Source: RZYP01 sp964386405 (lineage in GTDB: Bacteria > Bacillota > Negativicutes > Acidaminococcales > Acidaminococcaceae). Taken from it: a stretch of DNA of 59,209 nt. The first letter of the stretch is position 1. Each line of letters starts with the position of its first letter. Below, piece after piece: positions 25,497 to 34,688 of the stretch. Under the pieces are notes generated by a model that saw only the letters and a list, made by a program, of their open reading frames with translations, was not told where the DNA came from and did no database searches. The stretch lies in the NCBI GenBank assembly GCA_964386405.1, contig CAYLRW010000002.1, positions 1 through 59,209 on the forward strand, read 5' to 3'. A program made the position numbers and the translations under genes.

Positions 25497-26129
25497 AATA
25501 AAATTCTTATCCTCATAAGGGCACAAATTAATCAACATACATTCCATACAAGATGGTTTTCTTGCCTTGCAAATCTTTCTGCCATGCCAGATAAGCCAAT
25601 GGTGCGCTTCTCCCCATTTTTCTCTAGGTATGACTCGCATTAGATCCTTTTCAACTGCAGCCGGATCCTTGCCATCTGAAAGTCCTAACCTGTGTGATAC
25701 ACGAAAAACATGTGTATCAACAGCGATAGCAGGAATTCCATAAATAATGTTAACGATAACATTTGCCGTCTTTTTACCAACACCAGGTAAACCCATCAAA
25801 TCCTTAACATTATCAGGTACCCTGCCGTTATATTCCATTGATATTTTTTTGCAAGTAGCCAGAATGTTTTTGGCTTTGGATCTAAACAAACCACAATCAC
25901 GAATGAGATTTTCCATTTCTTCCTGTGAAAGTTCAGCTAACTTTTGCGGTTGATTATATTGAGGGAAAATCCTTTGTGTTACCTTATTAACTCTTTCATC
26001 AGTACACTGAGCTGAAAGAATCACAGCAATAAGCAATTCAAAAGGGGAATTGTAATTTAGCGCAGTTGCAGTACCTGCATATGTTTCTTCAAGACAAGAC
26101 AGAATAGAAGCTGTCTTATTCTTTTTCAT
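25488..26129 (-). CDS. nth: Endonuclease III, base-excision repair
   Basis: DNA glycosylase/AP lyase for oxidised pyrimidines. The helix-hairpin-helix LMGLPGVGKKTANVIVN carries the catalytic Lys, followed by VDTHVFRVSHRLGL with the catalytic Asp, and the C-terminal four-Cys iron-sulfur loop CKARKPSCMECMLINLC. I choose the ATG at 26129, which shares its A with the TGA of the preceding gene (TGATG) and gives 213 aa, the family length; an upstream in-frame extension overlapping that gene would add 31 unneeded residues. Confidence 0.96.
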   Translation of the reverse strand: MKKNKTASILSCLEETYAGTATALNYNSPFELLIAVILSAQCTDERVNKVTQRIFPQYNQPQKLAELSQEEMENLIRDCGLFRSKAKNILATCKKISMEYNGRVPDNVKDLMGLPGVGKKTANVIVNIIYGIPAIAVDTHVFRVSHRLGLSDGKDPAAVEKDLMRVIPREKWGEAHHWLIWHGRKICKARKPSCMECMLINLCPYEDKNFINK

Positions 26130-27487
26130 CAGTTTGTCAAACTCCTTATAGGTGCTGGGATCCGGCCGCCTCTTGCAATAAATACATCCGGTTTGAATGT
26201 ATTTACAGGCATAATCGGGCAATGCCCCAATAGACCGCCAAATTCTACTACATCACCTACACCTTTTCCCGGTACAGGTATCAAGCGAACTGCGGTAGTT
26301 TTGTTGTTAATCATGCCAATCGCCGCTTCATCAGCAATAATAGCTGAAATTGTTTGGGCTGAAATATCACCAGGTACTGCAATCATATCCAAACCAACTG
26401 AACAAACGCAAGTCATAGCTTCAAGTTTTTCCAAAGTCAAGCTTCCGCGTTCTACAGCAGCAATCATACCAGCATCCTCACTAACCGGAATAAAAGCGCC
26501 ACTCAATCCTCCTACATAGCTGGAAGCCATTAATCCACCTTTTTTAACCGCATCATTCAACAATGCCAAAGTTGCCGTAGTTCCCGGACCGCCGCAGCTT
26601 TCCAGGCCAATTTCTTCCAAAATATGGGCAACGCTATCTCCAATAGCAGGTGTTGGTGCTAATGACAAATCAATGATACCAAACTGTGTGTTAAGTCTGC
26701 GAGCTGCTTCCTGCGCAACAAGCTGACCGACACGTGTAATTTTGAAGGCGGTCTTTTTGATTGTTTCTGCTACTGCACCAATATCTTGTCCTCTGACATC
26801 TTCCAGTGCTCTTTTCACAACTCCAGGACCGCTAACGCCAACATTTATAACACTTTCAGGTTCAGTTACACCATGAAATGCACCTGCCATGAAGGGATTA
26901 TCTGGAACAGCATTACAAAAAACAACAAGTTTAGCACAACCTATGGCATCTCTTTCAGCCGTTAACTCAGCAGCCTTTTTAATTATCCTTCCCATTTCAG
27001 CGACAGCGTCCATATTGATGCCGCACTTAGTGGAACCAATAGCGACCGAAGAACAAACTATGTCTGTAACAGCAAGCGCTTCAGGTATTGAAGCAATCAA
27101 AATTTTGTCACCTTTAGTATATCCTTTGTCAACCTGTGCAGAAAAGCCACCTACGAAATTAACGCCGATTGTTTTCCCTGCCGCATCCAGTGCTTTAGCT
27201 AGCGGTACATAGCTAGTTGCATCACTGCTTTCACCTATAATAGAAATAGGCGTTACAGAGATACGCTTATTAATAATAGGCACGCCAAGCTCGGCTTCAA
27301 GATCTTCACCGGTTTTCACAAGATGTTCAGCTTTTTTAGTTATTTTGTCATATATCTTTTGAGCTGTCACATTGATATCAGGATGAGCACAATCACGCAG
27401 GCTGATTCCCATTGTAATAGTTCTTACATCCAGATTGTTTTCAGTAATCATCCTGTTTGTTTCTAAGATATCTTTAATATCGAACAT
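26129..27487 (-). CDS. UPF0210 / DUF711 (PFL) family protein
   Basis: 452-aa protein of the UPF0210 family, resembling pyruvate-formate-lyase-like folds; its reaction is unknown to me. Visible conserved stretches are ETNRMITENNLDVRTITMGI, NVGVSGPGVVKRAL and SSYVGGLSGAFIPVSEDAGM, plus the C-terminal PVMPVN-like segment CPIMPVNTFKPDVFIARGGR. I choose the ATG at 27487 (AAGGAGG upstream, MFDIKDIL) over an upstream start. It lies 10 bases after the ACT-domain gene; this ACT/UPF0210 pair is conserved in many anaerobes. Confidence 0.9.
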   Translation of the reverse strand: MFDIKDILETNRMITENNLDVRTITMGISLRDCAHPDINVTAQKIYDKITKKAEHLVKTGEDLEAELGVPIINKRISVTPISIIGESSDATSYVPLAKALDAAGKTIGVNFVGGFSAQVDKGYTKGDKILIASIPEALAVTDIVCSSVAIGSTKCGINMDAVAEMGRIIKKAAELTAERDAIGCAKLVVFCNAVPDNPFMAGAFHGVTEPESVINVGVSGPGVVKRALEDVRGQDIGAVAETIKKTAFKITRVGQLVAQEAARRLNTQFGIIDLSLAPTPAIGDSVAHILEEIGLESCGGPGTTATLALLNDAVKKGGLMASSYVGGLSGAFIPVSEDAGMIAAVERGSLTLEKLEAMTCVCSVGLDMIAVPGDISAQTISAIIADEAAIGMINNKTTAVRLIPVPGKGVGDVVEFGGLLGHCPIMPVNTFKPDVFIARGGRIPAPIRSLTN

Positions 27488-27497
27488 AACGTCCTCC

Positions 27498-27767
27498 TTA
27501 AATTCTGTGCATGGCTGTAAAAATATCTTCGTGCTGAACCTTAATCTCAACACCTATTTCCTTGCCAATTTGCACAGCCATTTCTTGTAATTCTTTTAAA
27601 CTAACATCAGCCGAGGACATATCAGCAATCAAGACCATATTAAAAAAGCCTTCCAAAATATTCTGGTTAATATTCAAAATATTAACACCGTGTTCCGCTA
27701 ATAGACTGCTAACTTTAGCAATAATGCCAACGCGGTCTTTTCCAACAATTGTCAAAACTATACGCAT
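27498..27767 (-). CDS. ACT-domain protein (UPF0237)
   Basis: 89 aa consisting of a single ACT domain (MRIVLTIVGKDRVGIIAKVS; ILEGFFNMVLIADMSS). ACT domains bind amino acids or other small ligands, and the partner UPF0210 gene follows 10 bases later, so it probably regulates that protein. No dedicated attenuator is visible in the 230 bases upstream. Confidence 0.92.
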   Translation of the reverse strand: MRIVLTIVGKDRVGIIAKVSSLLAEHGVNILNINQNILEGFFNMVLIADMSSADVSLKELQEMAVQIGKEIGVEIKVQHEDIFTAMHRI

Positions 27768-27940
27768 TATTTTTCCATCCTCTCTTCAATAAAGCACAAA
27801 CCATCTAGATAATACTATTATTATACGCTAACGGTTGTCCGTATTTCAACTTTTATGACAGAAAAGATAATTAATTAATATATACTAAGACTTAGAACTT
27901 CTTTTGAATGCAAATGACTTCCTGCATCTGTAAATGAAAG

Positions 27941-27982
27941 AGGTGAAGCCAAAGACCTAAAAGGGTCATTCAAGCTCCACCT
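27941..27982 (-). terminator. Hairpin downstream of the dipeptidase gene
   Basis: Minus strand AGGTGGAGC and GCTTCACCT form a 9-bp stem (one G-U) with an internal GACC/GGTC hairpin. The tail CTCTTTCATTT is only moderately U-rich, so termination is likely but not strong. Confidence 0.55.
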
Positions 27983-28000
27983 TGGTAGTTAGTTCTATAA

Positions 28001-28951
28001 TTATAAAACTTTCTTTAACAATGTCAATACATTTTGATGCGTGATTTTTTTAATAGTTTCTTCGGAATAATTTTTTGTTCTTAAGTATTCGACAAGCGGC
28101 ATATAGTCCTGCACTCCCTTAATATTATATGGGGGGTGCGAAATGCCATCAAAATCAGAACCAAAACCTACATGGTCATCATTACCTATCAAATTAAGCA
28201 TATAATCAATATGACGATAAACACTTTCAATGCACGCATTGTTATAATCTTCTTCCAAAAATTGGCCTGCGAAGGTTATCCCTATCATACCATCATTAGC
28301 TGCAATGGCCTTTATTTGTTCATCATTCAGATTTCTTGGATGTGAGCAAAGCGTCTTTGCATTGGAATGCGTAGCAATAATTGGTTTATTTGATACTTGC
28401 ATGACATCCCAAAAACTCTTAGTCGAAATATGTGATACATCAACCAATATACCAAGACGGTTCATTTCAGCTACTACACTGCGGCCAAAAACCGTGAGGC
28501 CGCCTCCGGTAATTTCTTCGTTAATACCGTCAGCAATATCATTTCTGTTGCTCCAAGTCAAAGTAATTGCACGAACACCTAGTTCATACAACATGCGCAA
28601 AGCTTCCAGGCTGCCATCAATGGCTCCCCCTTCTTCAATAGCCAGCAGTGTCGAGGCCTGATGTTTTAAAACTTCATCAACATCTGCTTTTTTTAAAACT
28701 TGGAAAACATCTATCCCTGATTCCTTCATTTTAGCAATTTCTTGTTTATACTTGTCCAACAGGCATAAAGTATAACGCAGACCGCCGTTATAACGGATTT
28801 CAGGTGTAGGAACATAAATGGCGCAAAACTGTAACCCGCCGCCATTAGCAATCATTCGTTTAATATCAAGGTGCTGTTCATTTTCATATAGAGCTGTACC
28901 TTTTTTGTATAGTTCTGTCAATGTATCACAATGACAATCACAAATAAACAT
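28001..28951 (-). CDS. Membrane-dipeptidase-type peptidase (M19)
   Basis: Zinc dipeptidase of the renal dipeptidase family. The metal-binding CDCHCDTLTEL (HxD), the bridging Glu in LLAIEEGGAIDG, VDVSHISTKSFWDV, ATHSNAKTLCSHPRNL and GFGSDFDGI are all present; 316 aa is typical for bacterial members. There is no signal peptide, so it is cytosolic. It is the last gene of the operon that begins with the M20 peptidase and includes the DcuC transporter 31 bases upstream. RBS AAGGAG. Confidence 0.93.
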   Translation of the reverse strand: MFICDCHCDTLTELYKKGTALYENEQHLDIKRMIANGGGLQFCAIYVPTPEIRYNGGLRYTLCLLDKYKQEIAKMKESGIDVFQVLKKADVDEVLKHQASTLLAIEEGGAIDGSLEALRMLYELGVRAITLTWSNRNDIADGINEEITGGGLTVFGRSVVAEMNRLGILVDVSHISTKSFWDVMQVSNKPIIATHSNAKTLCSHPRNLNDEQIKAIAANDGMIGITFAGQFLEEDYNNACIESVYRHIDYMLNLIGNDDHVGFGSDFDGISHPPYNIKGVQDYMPLVEYLRTKNYSEETIKKITHQNVLTLLKKVL

Positions 28952-28982
28952 TAACGCATCAACTCCTTAAATAGCAAAATTG

Positions 28983-30350
28983 CTAACCTCTGTAATAATA
29001 AAAGAATGTCATGCCAATATTTACCAACATGGCACCAGCCATTGGTATTGCAGTACGTTTTATTAAATCGAAAGGCGACACACCGCCCATGCCAGATGAT
29101 ACGACAATAACTGCAGTTATCGGCGAGCAATTACGGGCAATACTTGCTGCAAAATGCATTGGTAAGAGCATCAAGACTGGAGCAATTCCCATTTTTGTAG
29201 CTACAGCAGGAGTCAAAGCAGCAAAAGCAAAAAATGGTGCATTGCCTGAACCCATAACAACCGCAGAAATAGAGATAATTGCTACCATAACGATCATCAT
29301 TCCCATCGGTCCAAAACCCCAGCTATGGCTTGAATTAATAATTGAATCAATTGTTCCCATCGTCATTAAACCCTTGGCAAAAGTCTGACCGGCTACGATC
29401 AAAGTTATGACATTAGCCATTTGCATCCCTAAACCATCAAAAAAAGCCTGAACATCTTCAAAAACTTTCTTGCCATTTCGACAACGGATATATTCAAAAA
29501 TCATGCCGACGCTAAGACCAATAATCATAGCATTTACTATATCAACCTTAATCCATGTGATCCATAAAGAACTGAAAGAAAGAATCAAAGCCAACGGAAC
29601 GACAGGTAATATTGCATATATTGCCGGAGCCGCATCTTCTTCTGCTTTTGTTGTCTCAATTTCAATAGGTTTTACAACATGTCCATCGCGTTTATCCATA
29701 TATTTCTGTGTTAAATAATGTAATGTGCCAACAACGATAAAAGCTACTAAAACAATTGGGACCTGATAATTTGTCCAATAAATTACAGGATCAACACCAG
29801 CGGTTTCAGCGGAGAGAATAGTTCCCGTATCGCTCGGGCTCCAATCGAAGCAAAGTGTTGTAGCCACAGCTGCGGTAGCAGACAAACGACTGACACCTAA
29901 TCCAACCAGAATTGGGAACATAGTTACCATTAATAGCATTGCCAGACCTGAAGCACTATTAATGCACAAGCCAATAAGCATACCAACAACCCAGGTACCT
30001 GACAAAACAAGATATGGAGATTTCAATGCCATCAAAGGTTTGATTGTCAAGCGAACCAAAGCACGGGAAGCGCCAATCTTGTCCATATAACGTGCAAAAG
30101 CACCTACAGACATAATGTTAAGGCCAAGTTTAGCAGCGTTAGAGCTCAAAGTAGTCTTGATAAATTCGTAGGCGTCAAATAAAACCAAACCAGTACTTGC
30201 TTTTTGCGGCAAGATTTGTCCATAACCAAGAATCACCGCCGTAAACATGAGAATCATGCCACCCAAAAATAAAACTGGTTGTGCCTTGTACTTTTTGTAG
30301 ATTAAATATCCAACCCAAAATGTAACCAACAATGAAATAACTAAGCCCAT
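28983..30350 (-). CDS. dcuC: DcuC-type anaerobic C4-dicarboxylate transporter
   Basis: 455-aa polytopic membrane protein with about 12 hydrophobic segments and the DcuC-like patterns LCINSASGLAMLLMVTMFP, ATTLCFDWSPSDTGTILSAE and FAASIARNCSPITAVIVVSS. The named role of the family is succinate/fumarate exchange or efflux in anaerobes. Here it lies between an M19 dipeptidase and an M20 peptidase, so the substrate could instead be a peptide or N-acylated amino acid. RBS GGGGGTAC before the ATG. Confidence 0.85.
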   Translation of the reverse strand: MGLVISLLVTFWVGYLIYKKYKAQPVLFLGGMILMFTAVILGYGQILPQKASTGLVLFDAYEFIKTTLSSNAAKLGLNIMSVGAFARYMDKIGASRALVRLTIKPLMALKSPYLVLSGTWVVGMLIGLCINSASGLAMLLMVTMFPILVGLGVSRLSATAAVATTLCFDWSPSDTGTILSAETAGVDPVIYWTNYQVPIVLVAFIVVGTLHYLTQKYMDKRDGHVVKPIEIETTKAEEDAAPAIYAILPVVPLALILSFSSLWITWIKVDIVNAMIIGLSVGMIFEYIRCRNGKKVFEDVQAFFDGLGMQMANVITLIVAGQTFAKGLMTMGTIDSIINSSHSWGFGPMGMMIVMVAIISISAVVMGSGNAPFFAFAALTPAVATKMGIAPVLMLLPMHFAASIARNCSPITAVIVVSSGMGGVSPFDLIKRTAIPMAGAMLVNIGMTFFYYYRG

Positions 30351-30403
30351 GTGAGTACCCCCATCTATGATTGATGTAAAACAATATAACTAAGTTATGA
30401 TAC

Positions 30404-31522
30404 TTAACGCGCAAACCCTTTGATTATTTCCAGTATCCATTCAGAAGTTTTATACAAATCTTCCTCATAAATAAATTCTTCACAAGTATGTACATTCTGC
30501 ATACCAACCCCAAGAGCTGTGCAAACGATGCCATAATTATTGTAGTGATTAGCATCACTGCCACCACCAGTTCCAGCAATATCTACAGCCAGGCCAATAC
30601 GCTCTGCAGCTTCTTTTGCGACAACTACAACTTCACTTTGCGCGTCTATCACATAAGAATTATACGCCTTACTTATCTCAACATCGACCTTTACATCGTT
30701 TTCTTTAGCGCCCTGTTCAAAAGCCTCACGCATTTCATTGGTCAACTTATCCAATTTATCTTGATTTCTGCTACGTGCTTCGCACTTTATTTCTACTAAA
30801 TCTGGTACGATATTAGTTGCCAAGCCTCCAGAAATTATACCAATGTTACATGTTGTTTCATCATCAATACGGCCTTGTGGTACATTAGCTAAAATTTTAC
30901 CGGCAGCTTTGATGGCGTTGATGCCTTTTTCCGGTTCCAACCCAGCATGCGCCGTTTTACCATGAACTTTAACATTTATCTTATTTTGTCCAGGTGCAGT
31001 CACAATTATCTTGCCAGGCCGGCCGCTGGAATCAAGTTCATAACCGAAATCAGCCTTCAGCAGACTGTTGTCGATATTTTTTGACCCGTTAAGCCCGCCT
31101 TCCTCACATACGGAAAACACGATTTGCAAATTTCCGTGAGGTATATCATTTTCTTTTAAAACGCGCAATGCCTCTAGAATTGGTACTACCCCAGCTTTGT
31201 CATCAGAGCCAAGAATTGTAGTGCCATCTGAGGTAATAATACCGTCTTTCAAAATTGGTTTTACACCAACACACGGGACAACGCAGTCTAAATGCGCTGC
31301 CAGCATTATTGTTGGAATATCTGCCAGCGTTCCTTTGAAATTAGCAATAATATTGCCGCAATTGCCGCCAATAATAGCTCCTGCTCCATCTTCAATTACT
31401 TCTCCGCCGAGATCTTGCAATCTTTTTTTCATTAGGTCGCCAATTTCTCTTTCCTGCCTCGAATTACAGGTAATCTGGACTAATTCAAAAAATTCCGCAA
31501 GAATACGTTCCTTATTAATCAT
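30404..31522 (-). CDS. M20 family metallopeptidase (PepT/tripeptidase-like)
   Basis: Di-zinc aminopeptidase of the M20 family. Metal motifs are AAHLDCVVPC, GSDDKAGVV, SVCEEGGLNGS, ELDSSG and the late GGGSDANHYNNYG; 372 aa. Dimerisation domain around residues 170-280. I choose the ATG at 31522 (MINKERI, GGGGGT upstream) over an upstream start that would add 19 residues. It is the first gene of the operon with dcuC and the M19 dipeptidase, under the promoter at 31568-31597. Confidence 0.92.
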   Translation of the reverse strand: MINKERILAEFFELVQITCNSRQEREIGDLMKKRLQDLGGEVIEDGAGAIIGGNCGNIIANFKGTLADIPTIMLAAHLDCVVPCVGVKPILKDGIITSDGTTILGSDDKAGVVPILEALRVLKENDIPHGNLQIVFSVCEEGGLNGSKNIDNSLLKADFGYELDSSGRPGKIIVTAPGQNKINVKVHGKTAHAGLEPEKGINAIKAAGKILANVPQGRIDDETTCNIGIISGGLATNIVPDLVEIKCEARSRNQDKLDKLTNEMREAFEQGAKENDVKVDVEISKAYNSYVIDAQSEVVVVAKEAAERIGLAVDIAGTGGGSDANHYNNYGIVCTALGVGMQNVHTCEEFIYEEDLYKTSEWILEIIKGFAR

Positions 31523-31567
31523 GAAATAACCCCCATCCATACATAAATTATTCCACACAGCATGGAC

Positions 31568-31597
31568 ATTATAGCACATTGTATCTTATATTGTCTA
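31568..31597 (-). promoter_or_regulatory. Promoter of the M20 - dcuC - M19 operon
   Basis: Minus strand TAGACA, 18-base spacer, TATAAT, about 45 bases before the M20 start codon. Confidence 0.65.
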
Positions 31598-31946
31598 AAT
31601 GTTTATCACCTAACATTTCTTTTTCTGAAACTTTCTTTATCTTTGACAACTTTTTAAGAATTTAAGCTCATCTTAATATAAATGCAATTCGAATAATTAC
31701 AGCAAATAATTTGCATTAACTATCACGAAGATCGGCATTAAATATGCAGCCTAGAAACAAAAAAGCAGTTAACATTGGATAATATCCCATATCGTAGTAC
31801 TTGCAATTTCTTTTTATATTTATAAAAATACTACCTGATTATTATTCGGGATTCTGTTCAGAAACAATATATTACTATTCCATAAAGGACTTCCCTGCTA
31901 TAACGTAGAATTAGCAAATATCTGAATAAGAAACGAAGGTGTTAGA
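31598..31946. other. Intergenic region between divergent genes
   Basis: About 350 AT-rich bases before the plus-strand kinase-like gene. I see no ORF or clear RNA structure. A weak short inverted repeat (AAATGTT / AACATTT, around 31597-31618) lies just upstream of the M20 promoter. TATAAC near 31900 could be a -10 for the plus-strand gene, without a good -35. The function of the length is not evident. Confidence 0.4.
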
Positions 31947-33407
31947 ATGCTTGAAACACATTTGCGACAAGACCGACAAACAGTAAAATTAGGCCTTATA
32001 AAAGTAACCAATGACTTGTTCCCCGGCGAAACATTCGAAACTGTTTGTTCTATTCAGGAGGGAGTGTTTTGCCAACTTGCTGCTTCTTCCTTATCAGAAC
32101 GCGAAGTCCGGCAAATTGATCTTAAATTGCGAGAATGGATACAGGCTGACAACCCTATTTATTTAATTGAGGACAAAGATGGTTATTATCATTACAAAGT
32201 TGACGGCCTTATTATTAAATCAGTACATCCGGCTAATACACGAAGTTCAATGGTTGACTTGTTTAGAATTATACCGTTTTCTTCCGGCTATGTTGTCGAC
32301 TTTCTGAAAGATAAATCAGAACTAAAAAGCACTTTCACAATGCCCCAAAGGCTTGCTGCTACCTATGCAAAATCACAGCAATGGTTGACAAACATCAATA
32401 TAGAATTGGTTACGGATACTAATCGTTACATAACCGAAGGCCGTTATCTGGAATTGATAAATATTGCAGAAGCTTTGCAAGAAAAAGAGATTGCCGATAT
32501 CGCTGATATGGTTTTGCGGGAAAGACGAGCTGTTCGCGTAATTCTGATTGCAGGTCCTTCTTCCTCAGGAAAAACAACTTTTGCGCACAGACTGTCTACG
32601 CAATTACGTGTGAATGGTCTTAACCCTGTACCATTGGCTCTTGATGACTACTTCTTAAATCGAGACCAAACGCCTATCGATGAGGACGGCAATTACGATT
32701 TTGATACGTTAGACGCCTTAGACCTCAAACTTTTGGAGCAACAGCTTGAGCAACTAATTAATGGCAAAACTGTTGAAACGCCGATTTTTGACTTTGCCTC
32801 CGGCATGCGTTCACAAAAAACACGCAGTTTAAAGCTGGGGCCTTCAGAAATTCTTGTCATTGAAGGTATTCACGCTTTGAATCCCGCCTTAATCTCAAAT
32901 CTTACCAAAAGCGTATTTTTCAAAATTTATGTAAGTGCTTTGTTTGGTCTTAATATTGATTACATGAACAGAGTACCGACAACAGAAGTCAGACTTATTC
33001 GCCGAATAGTAAGAGATGAACAATTCAGAAATCTTTCACCCGAGAGAACTTTATCGCAGTGGTCAAGTGTCAGGAGAGGCGAAGATAAACATATCTTTAA
33101 ATATCAGGAAGAGTGCGATGTAATGTTCAATTCAAGTCTTCTTTATGAAATGAACGCACTCAGAACTTTTGCTGAAAACGCCTTAAAGAAAGTCCCGTCT
33201 GACAGCACCCATTATGCTACTCAATTGCGTCTCATGAGACTTTTATCATTTTTTGAACCAATAGACCTGTCACAAGTCCCATTTAATTCAATCCTCAGAG
33301 AATTTATCGGTGGTAATATTTTCCCTCAATCAAAGCACGACGCCAACATTGAGCTCAGCAGAAAGATGATTGTTGAAAATTGTTCTTGCCCACTAAATAA
33401 TAAATAA
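31947..33407 (+). CDS. Uridine-kinase-like nucleoside kinase with N-terminal extension
   Basis: 486 aa. The C-terminal half (about 195-420) is a phosphoribulokinase/uridine kinase P-loop domain: ILIAGPSSSGKTTFAHRLS, ALDDYFLN, ILVIEGIHALNP and RLIRRIVRDEQFRN. The N-terminal 190 residues include a region resembling the threonyl-tRNA synthetase/TGS-like domain seen in long bacterial 'nucleoside kinase' proteins. Substrate unknown; uridine is the family guess. RBS GAAGGTG. It is a single gene transcribed away from the peptidase operon. The double-domain form is common in Firmicutes, so it is not a broken gene. Confidence 0.85.
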   Translation: MLETHLRQDRQTVKLGLIKVTNDLFPGETFETVCSIQEGVFCQLAASSLSEREVRQIDLKLREWIQADNPIYLIEDKDGYYHYKVDGLIIKSVHPANTRSSMVDLFRIIPFSSGYVVDFLKDKSELKSTFTMPQRLAATYAKSQQWLTNINIELVTDTNRYITEGRYLELINIAEALQEKEIADIADMVLRERRAVRVILIAGPSSSGKTTFAHRLSTQLRVNGLNPVPLALDDYFLNRDQTPIDEDGNYDFDTLDALDLKLLEQQLEQLINGKTVETPIFDFASGMRSQKTRSLKLGPSEILVIEGIHALNPALISNLTKSVFFKIYVSALFGLNIDYMNRVPTTEVRLIRRIVRDEQFRNLSPERTLSQWSSVRRGEDKHIFKYQEECDVMFNSSLLYEMNALRTFAENALKKVPSDSTHYATQLRLMRLLSFFEPIDLSQVPFNSILREFIGGNIFPQSKHDANIELSRKMIVENCSCPLNNK

Positions 33408-33490
33408 ATTTCTCTGAATGAATGTTGACAATTTTCTGAAAATATGGTGTCATATAATTAGTTAACGATTTGATTGGAAGCAGATTTTTC

Positions 33491-33498
33491 AGGAGGTG
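33491..33498 (+). promoter_or_regulatory. Start-deciding ribosome-binding site
   Basis: AGGAGGTG, nearly the full anti-Shine-Dalgarno complement, 5 bases before the ATG at 33504. It fixes the start of the small Cys protein. Confidence 0.8.
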
Positions 33499-33503
33499 TT
33501 ACT

Positions 33504-33854
33504 ATGAAAATGAAAAAGCATGTTAAGCCCTTGAAAGAAGCAACCGTTTACGATTTAACTGACGCAACATGTGGTTTTTGTGGTCTTAACTTAATGTTTG
33601 TAGAAGCCGATACAAAAGAAGGATTGGCATGGCTTTCCTGTCCAACCTATATCGGAGAAAGAGAATTTTCTCAAGATGAACATTCTTCCTACTCTGTTCC
33701 GCTTTCAGATACTGCTTACAAACCAGGTGACGAGTTAAAGGAGCATCAGAATTTAAAAGAACCCAAAGATGAGGGTCGTAAGCATCATGATATACCAAAC
33801 ATGACAAACCCGCAGAACGAAAATAGAAAGAAATTCACCAAAAAAACACGTTAA
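33504..33854 (+). CDS. Small hydrophilic Cys-containing protein, function unknown
   Basis: 116 aa. Start chosen at the ATG at 33504, which follows the strong site AGGAGGTG (33491-33498); upstream in-frame codons have none. The N-terminal third has CGFCGLN and a later SCPTYIGE, giving three Cys, so a partial zinc-binding fold is possible. The C-terminal half is highly charged and probably disordered (KEPKDEGRKHHDIPNM ... KKFTKKTR). No family recognised; it is followed directly by a strong terminator, so it is a real short transcript. Confidence 0.7.
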   Translation: MKMKKHVKPLKEATVYDLTDATCGFCGLNLMFVEADTKEGLAWLSCPTYIGEREFSQDEHSSYSVPLSDTAYKPGDELKEHQNLKEPKDEGRKHHDIPNMTNPQNENRKKFTKKTR

Positions 33855-33856
33855 AA

Positions 33857-33891
33857 AAAGCAGCTGCTAATTTAATTAGCAGCTGCTTTTT
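33857..33891. terminator. Terminator after the small Cys protein
   Basis: AAAGCAGCTGCTAA and its complement make a stem of about 14 bp with a short AT loop, flanked by A-run and T-run, directly after the stop at 33854. It is usable on both strands. Confidence 0.9.
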
Positions 33892-33973
33892 AATGCATTT
33901 TTCTAATATTCCTTAATGAACATGCGTGATATTTCCACTCATATAATAGCCTGTCCTGAAGAAATATTTTTAA

Positions 33974-34612
33974 TTAAATTTTTTCTTTCAATGATTGTAT
34001 TAGAGAAATAACCTCTTCATCTTCAACCTGTCTAAAATCATCATAGTAAGCACCAACCGCGCCAAGATAAAAAGGATCAATTTCAACAGAAACTAAGTCA
34101 TCAGTAATTTTTCTAAGTTCTCTCGCAGTGTCCTCAGGTGTAATAGGAATTGCTACCACAATTTTCTTCGGTTTTCGTCTTTTAATTTCATTGATAGCTG
34201 CTAACATGGTATACCCTGTCGCTATCCCATCATCTACAATAATTGCCGTTTTACCTTCAATATTAGGGTGAACTATCTCCCCAAAGTATTTTTCACGACG
34301 TCTTTTAATCTCCTCACGCACCCTGTTGATTTCTTCTTGAAGCCACTTATTATCAATATAACATATGTCGTCGTGATTGCAGACTGGTTCTCCATCTTCT
34401 GCAATTGCACATAGTGCATATTCAGGGTTTCCCGGATGGCCTATTTTCTTGGTAATCACTAAATCAAATGGGGCCTGCATTTTTTTGGCTATTTCAATTC
34501 CAAGAGGCACACCCCCTCTTGGCAGAGCATACACAACTAAATCATCGCCGGCATATTTCTGCAATAAAACGGCTAATTGAATCCCCGCTTCACTTCTATT
34601 TTTAAACCGCAT
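33974..34612 (-). CDS. Phosphoribosyltransferase-domain protein
   Basis: 212-aa type I phosphoribosyltransferase fold. The PRPP-binding loop is TAIIVDDGIATGYTMLAAI, and YALPRGGVPLGIEIAKKM is the N-terminal PRTase segment. A 60-residue insertion-like helical stretch (LQEEINRVREEIKRRREKYF) lies in the middle. Family members of this length are often annotated as erythromycin-esterase-linked or general PRTases; the base acceptor is unknown. RBS AAGGAGG. It has no clear operon partner; the hydrolase gene upstream ends 76 bases before its start. Confidence 0.85.
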   Translation of the reverse strand: MRFKNRSEAGIQLAVLLQKYAGDDLVVYALPRGGVPLGIEIAKKMQAPFDLVITKKIGHPGNPEYALCAIAEDGEPVCNHDDICYIDNKWLQEEINRVREEIKRRREKYFGEIVHPNIEGKTAIIVDDGIATGYTMLAAINEIKRRKPKKIVVAIPITPEDTARELRKITDDLVSVEIDPFYLGAVGAYYDDFRQVEDEEVISLIQSLKEKI

Positions 34613-34688
34613 TGTAATCCCTCCTTACCCTTGTTCGTTGATTTTTATTAAATTTCTAATATTATTAAAGCATCACCATTCTGTACTT

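Noticed and set aside
27768..28000. Riboswitch upstream of the ACT/UPF0210 operon
   Set aside because: Only the terminator-like hairpin of the opposite operon end is visible; no structured leader towards the ACT gene.
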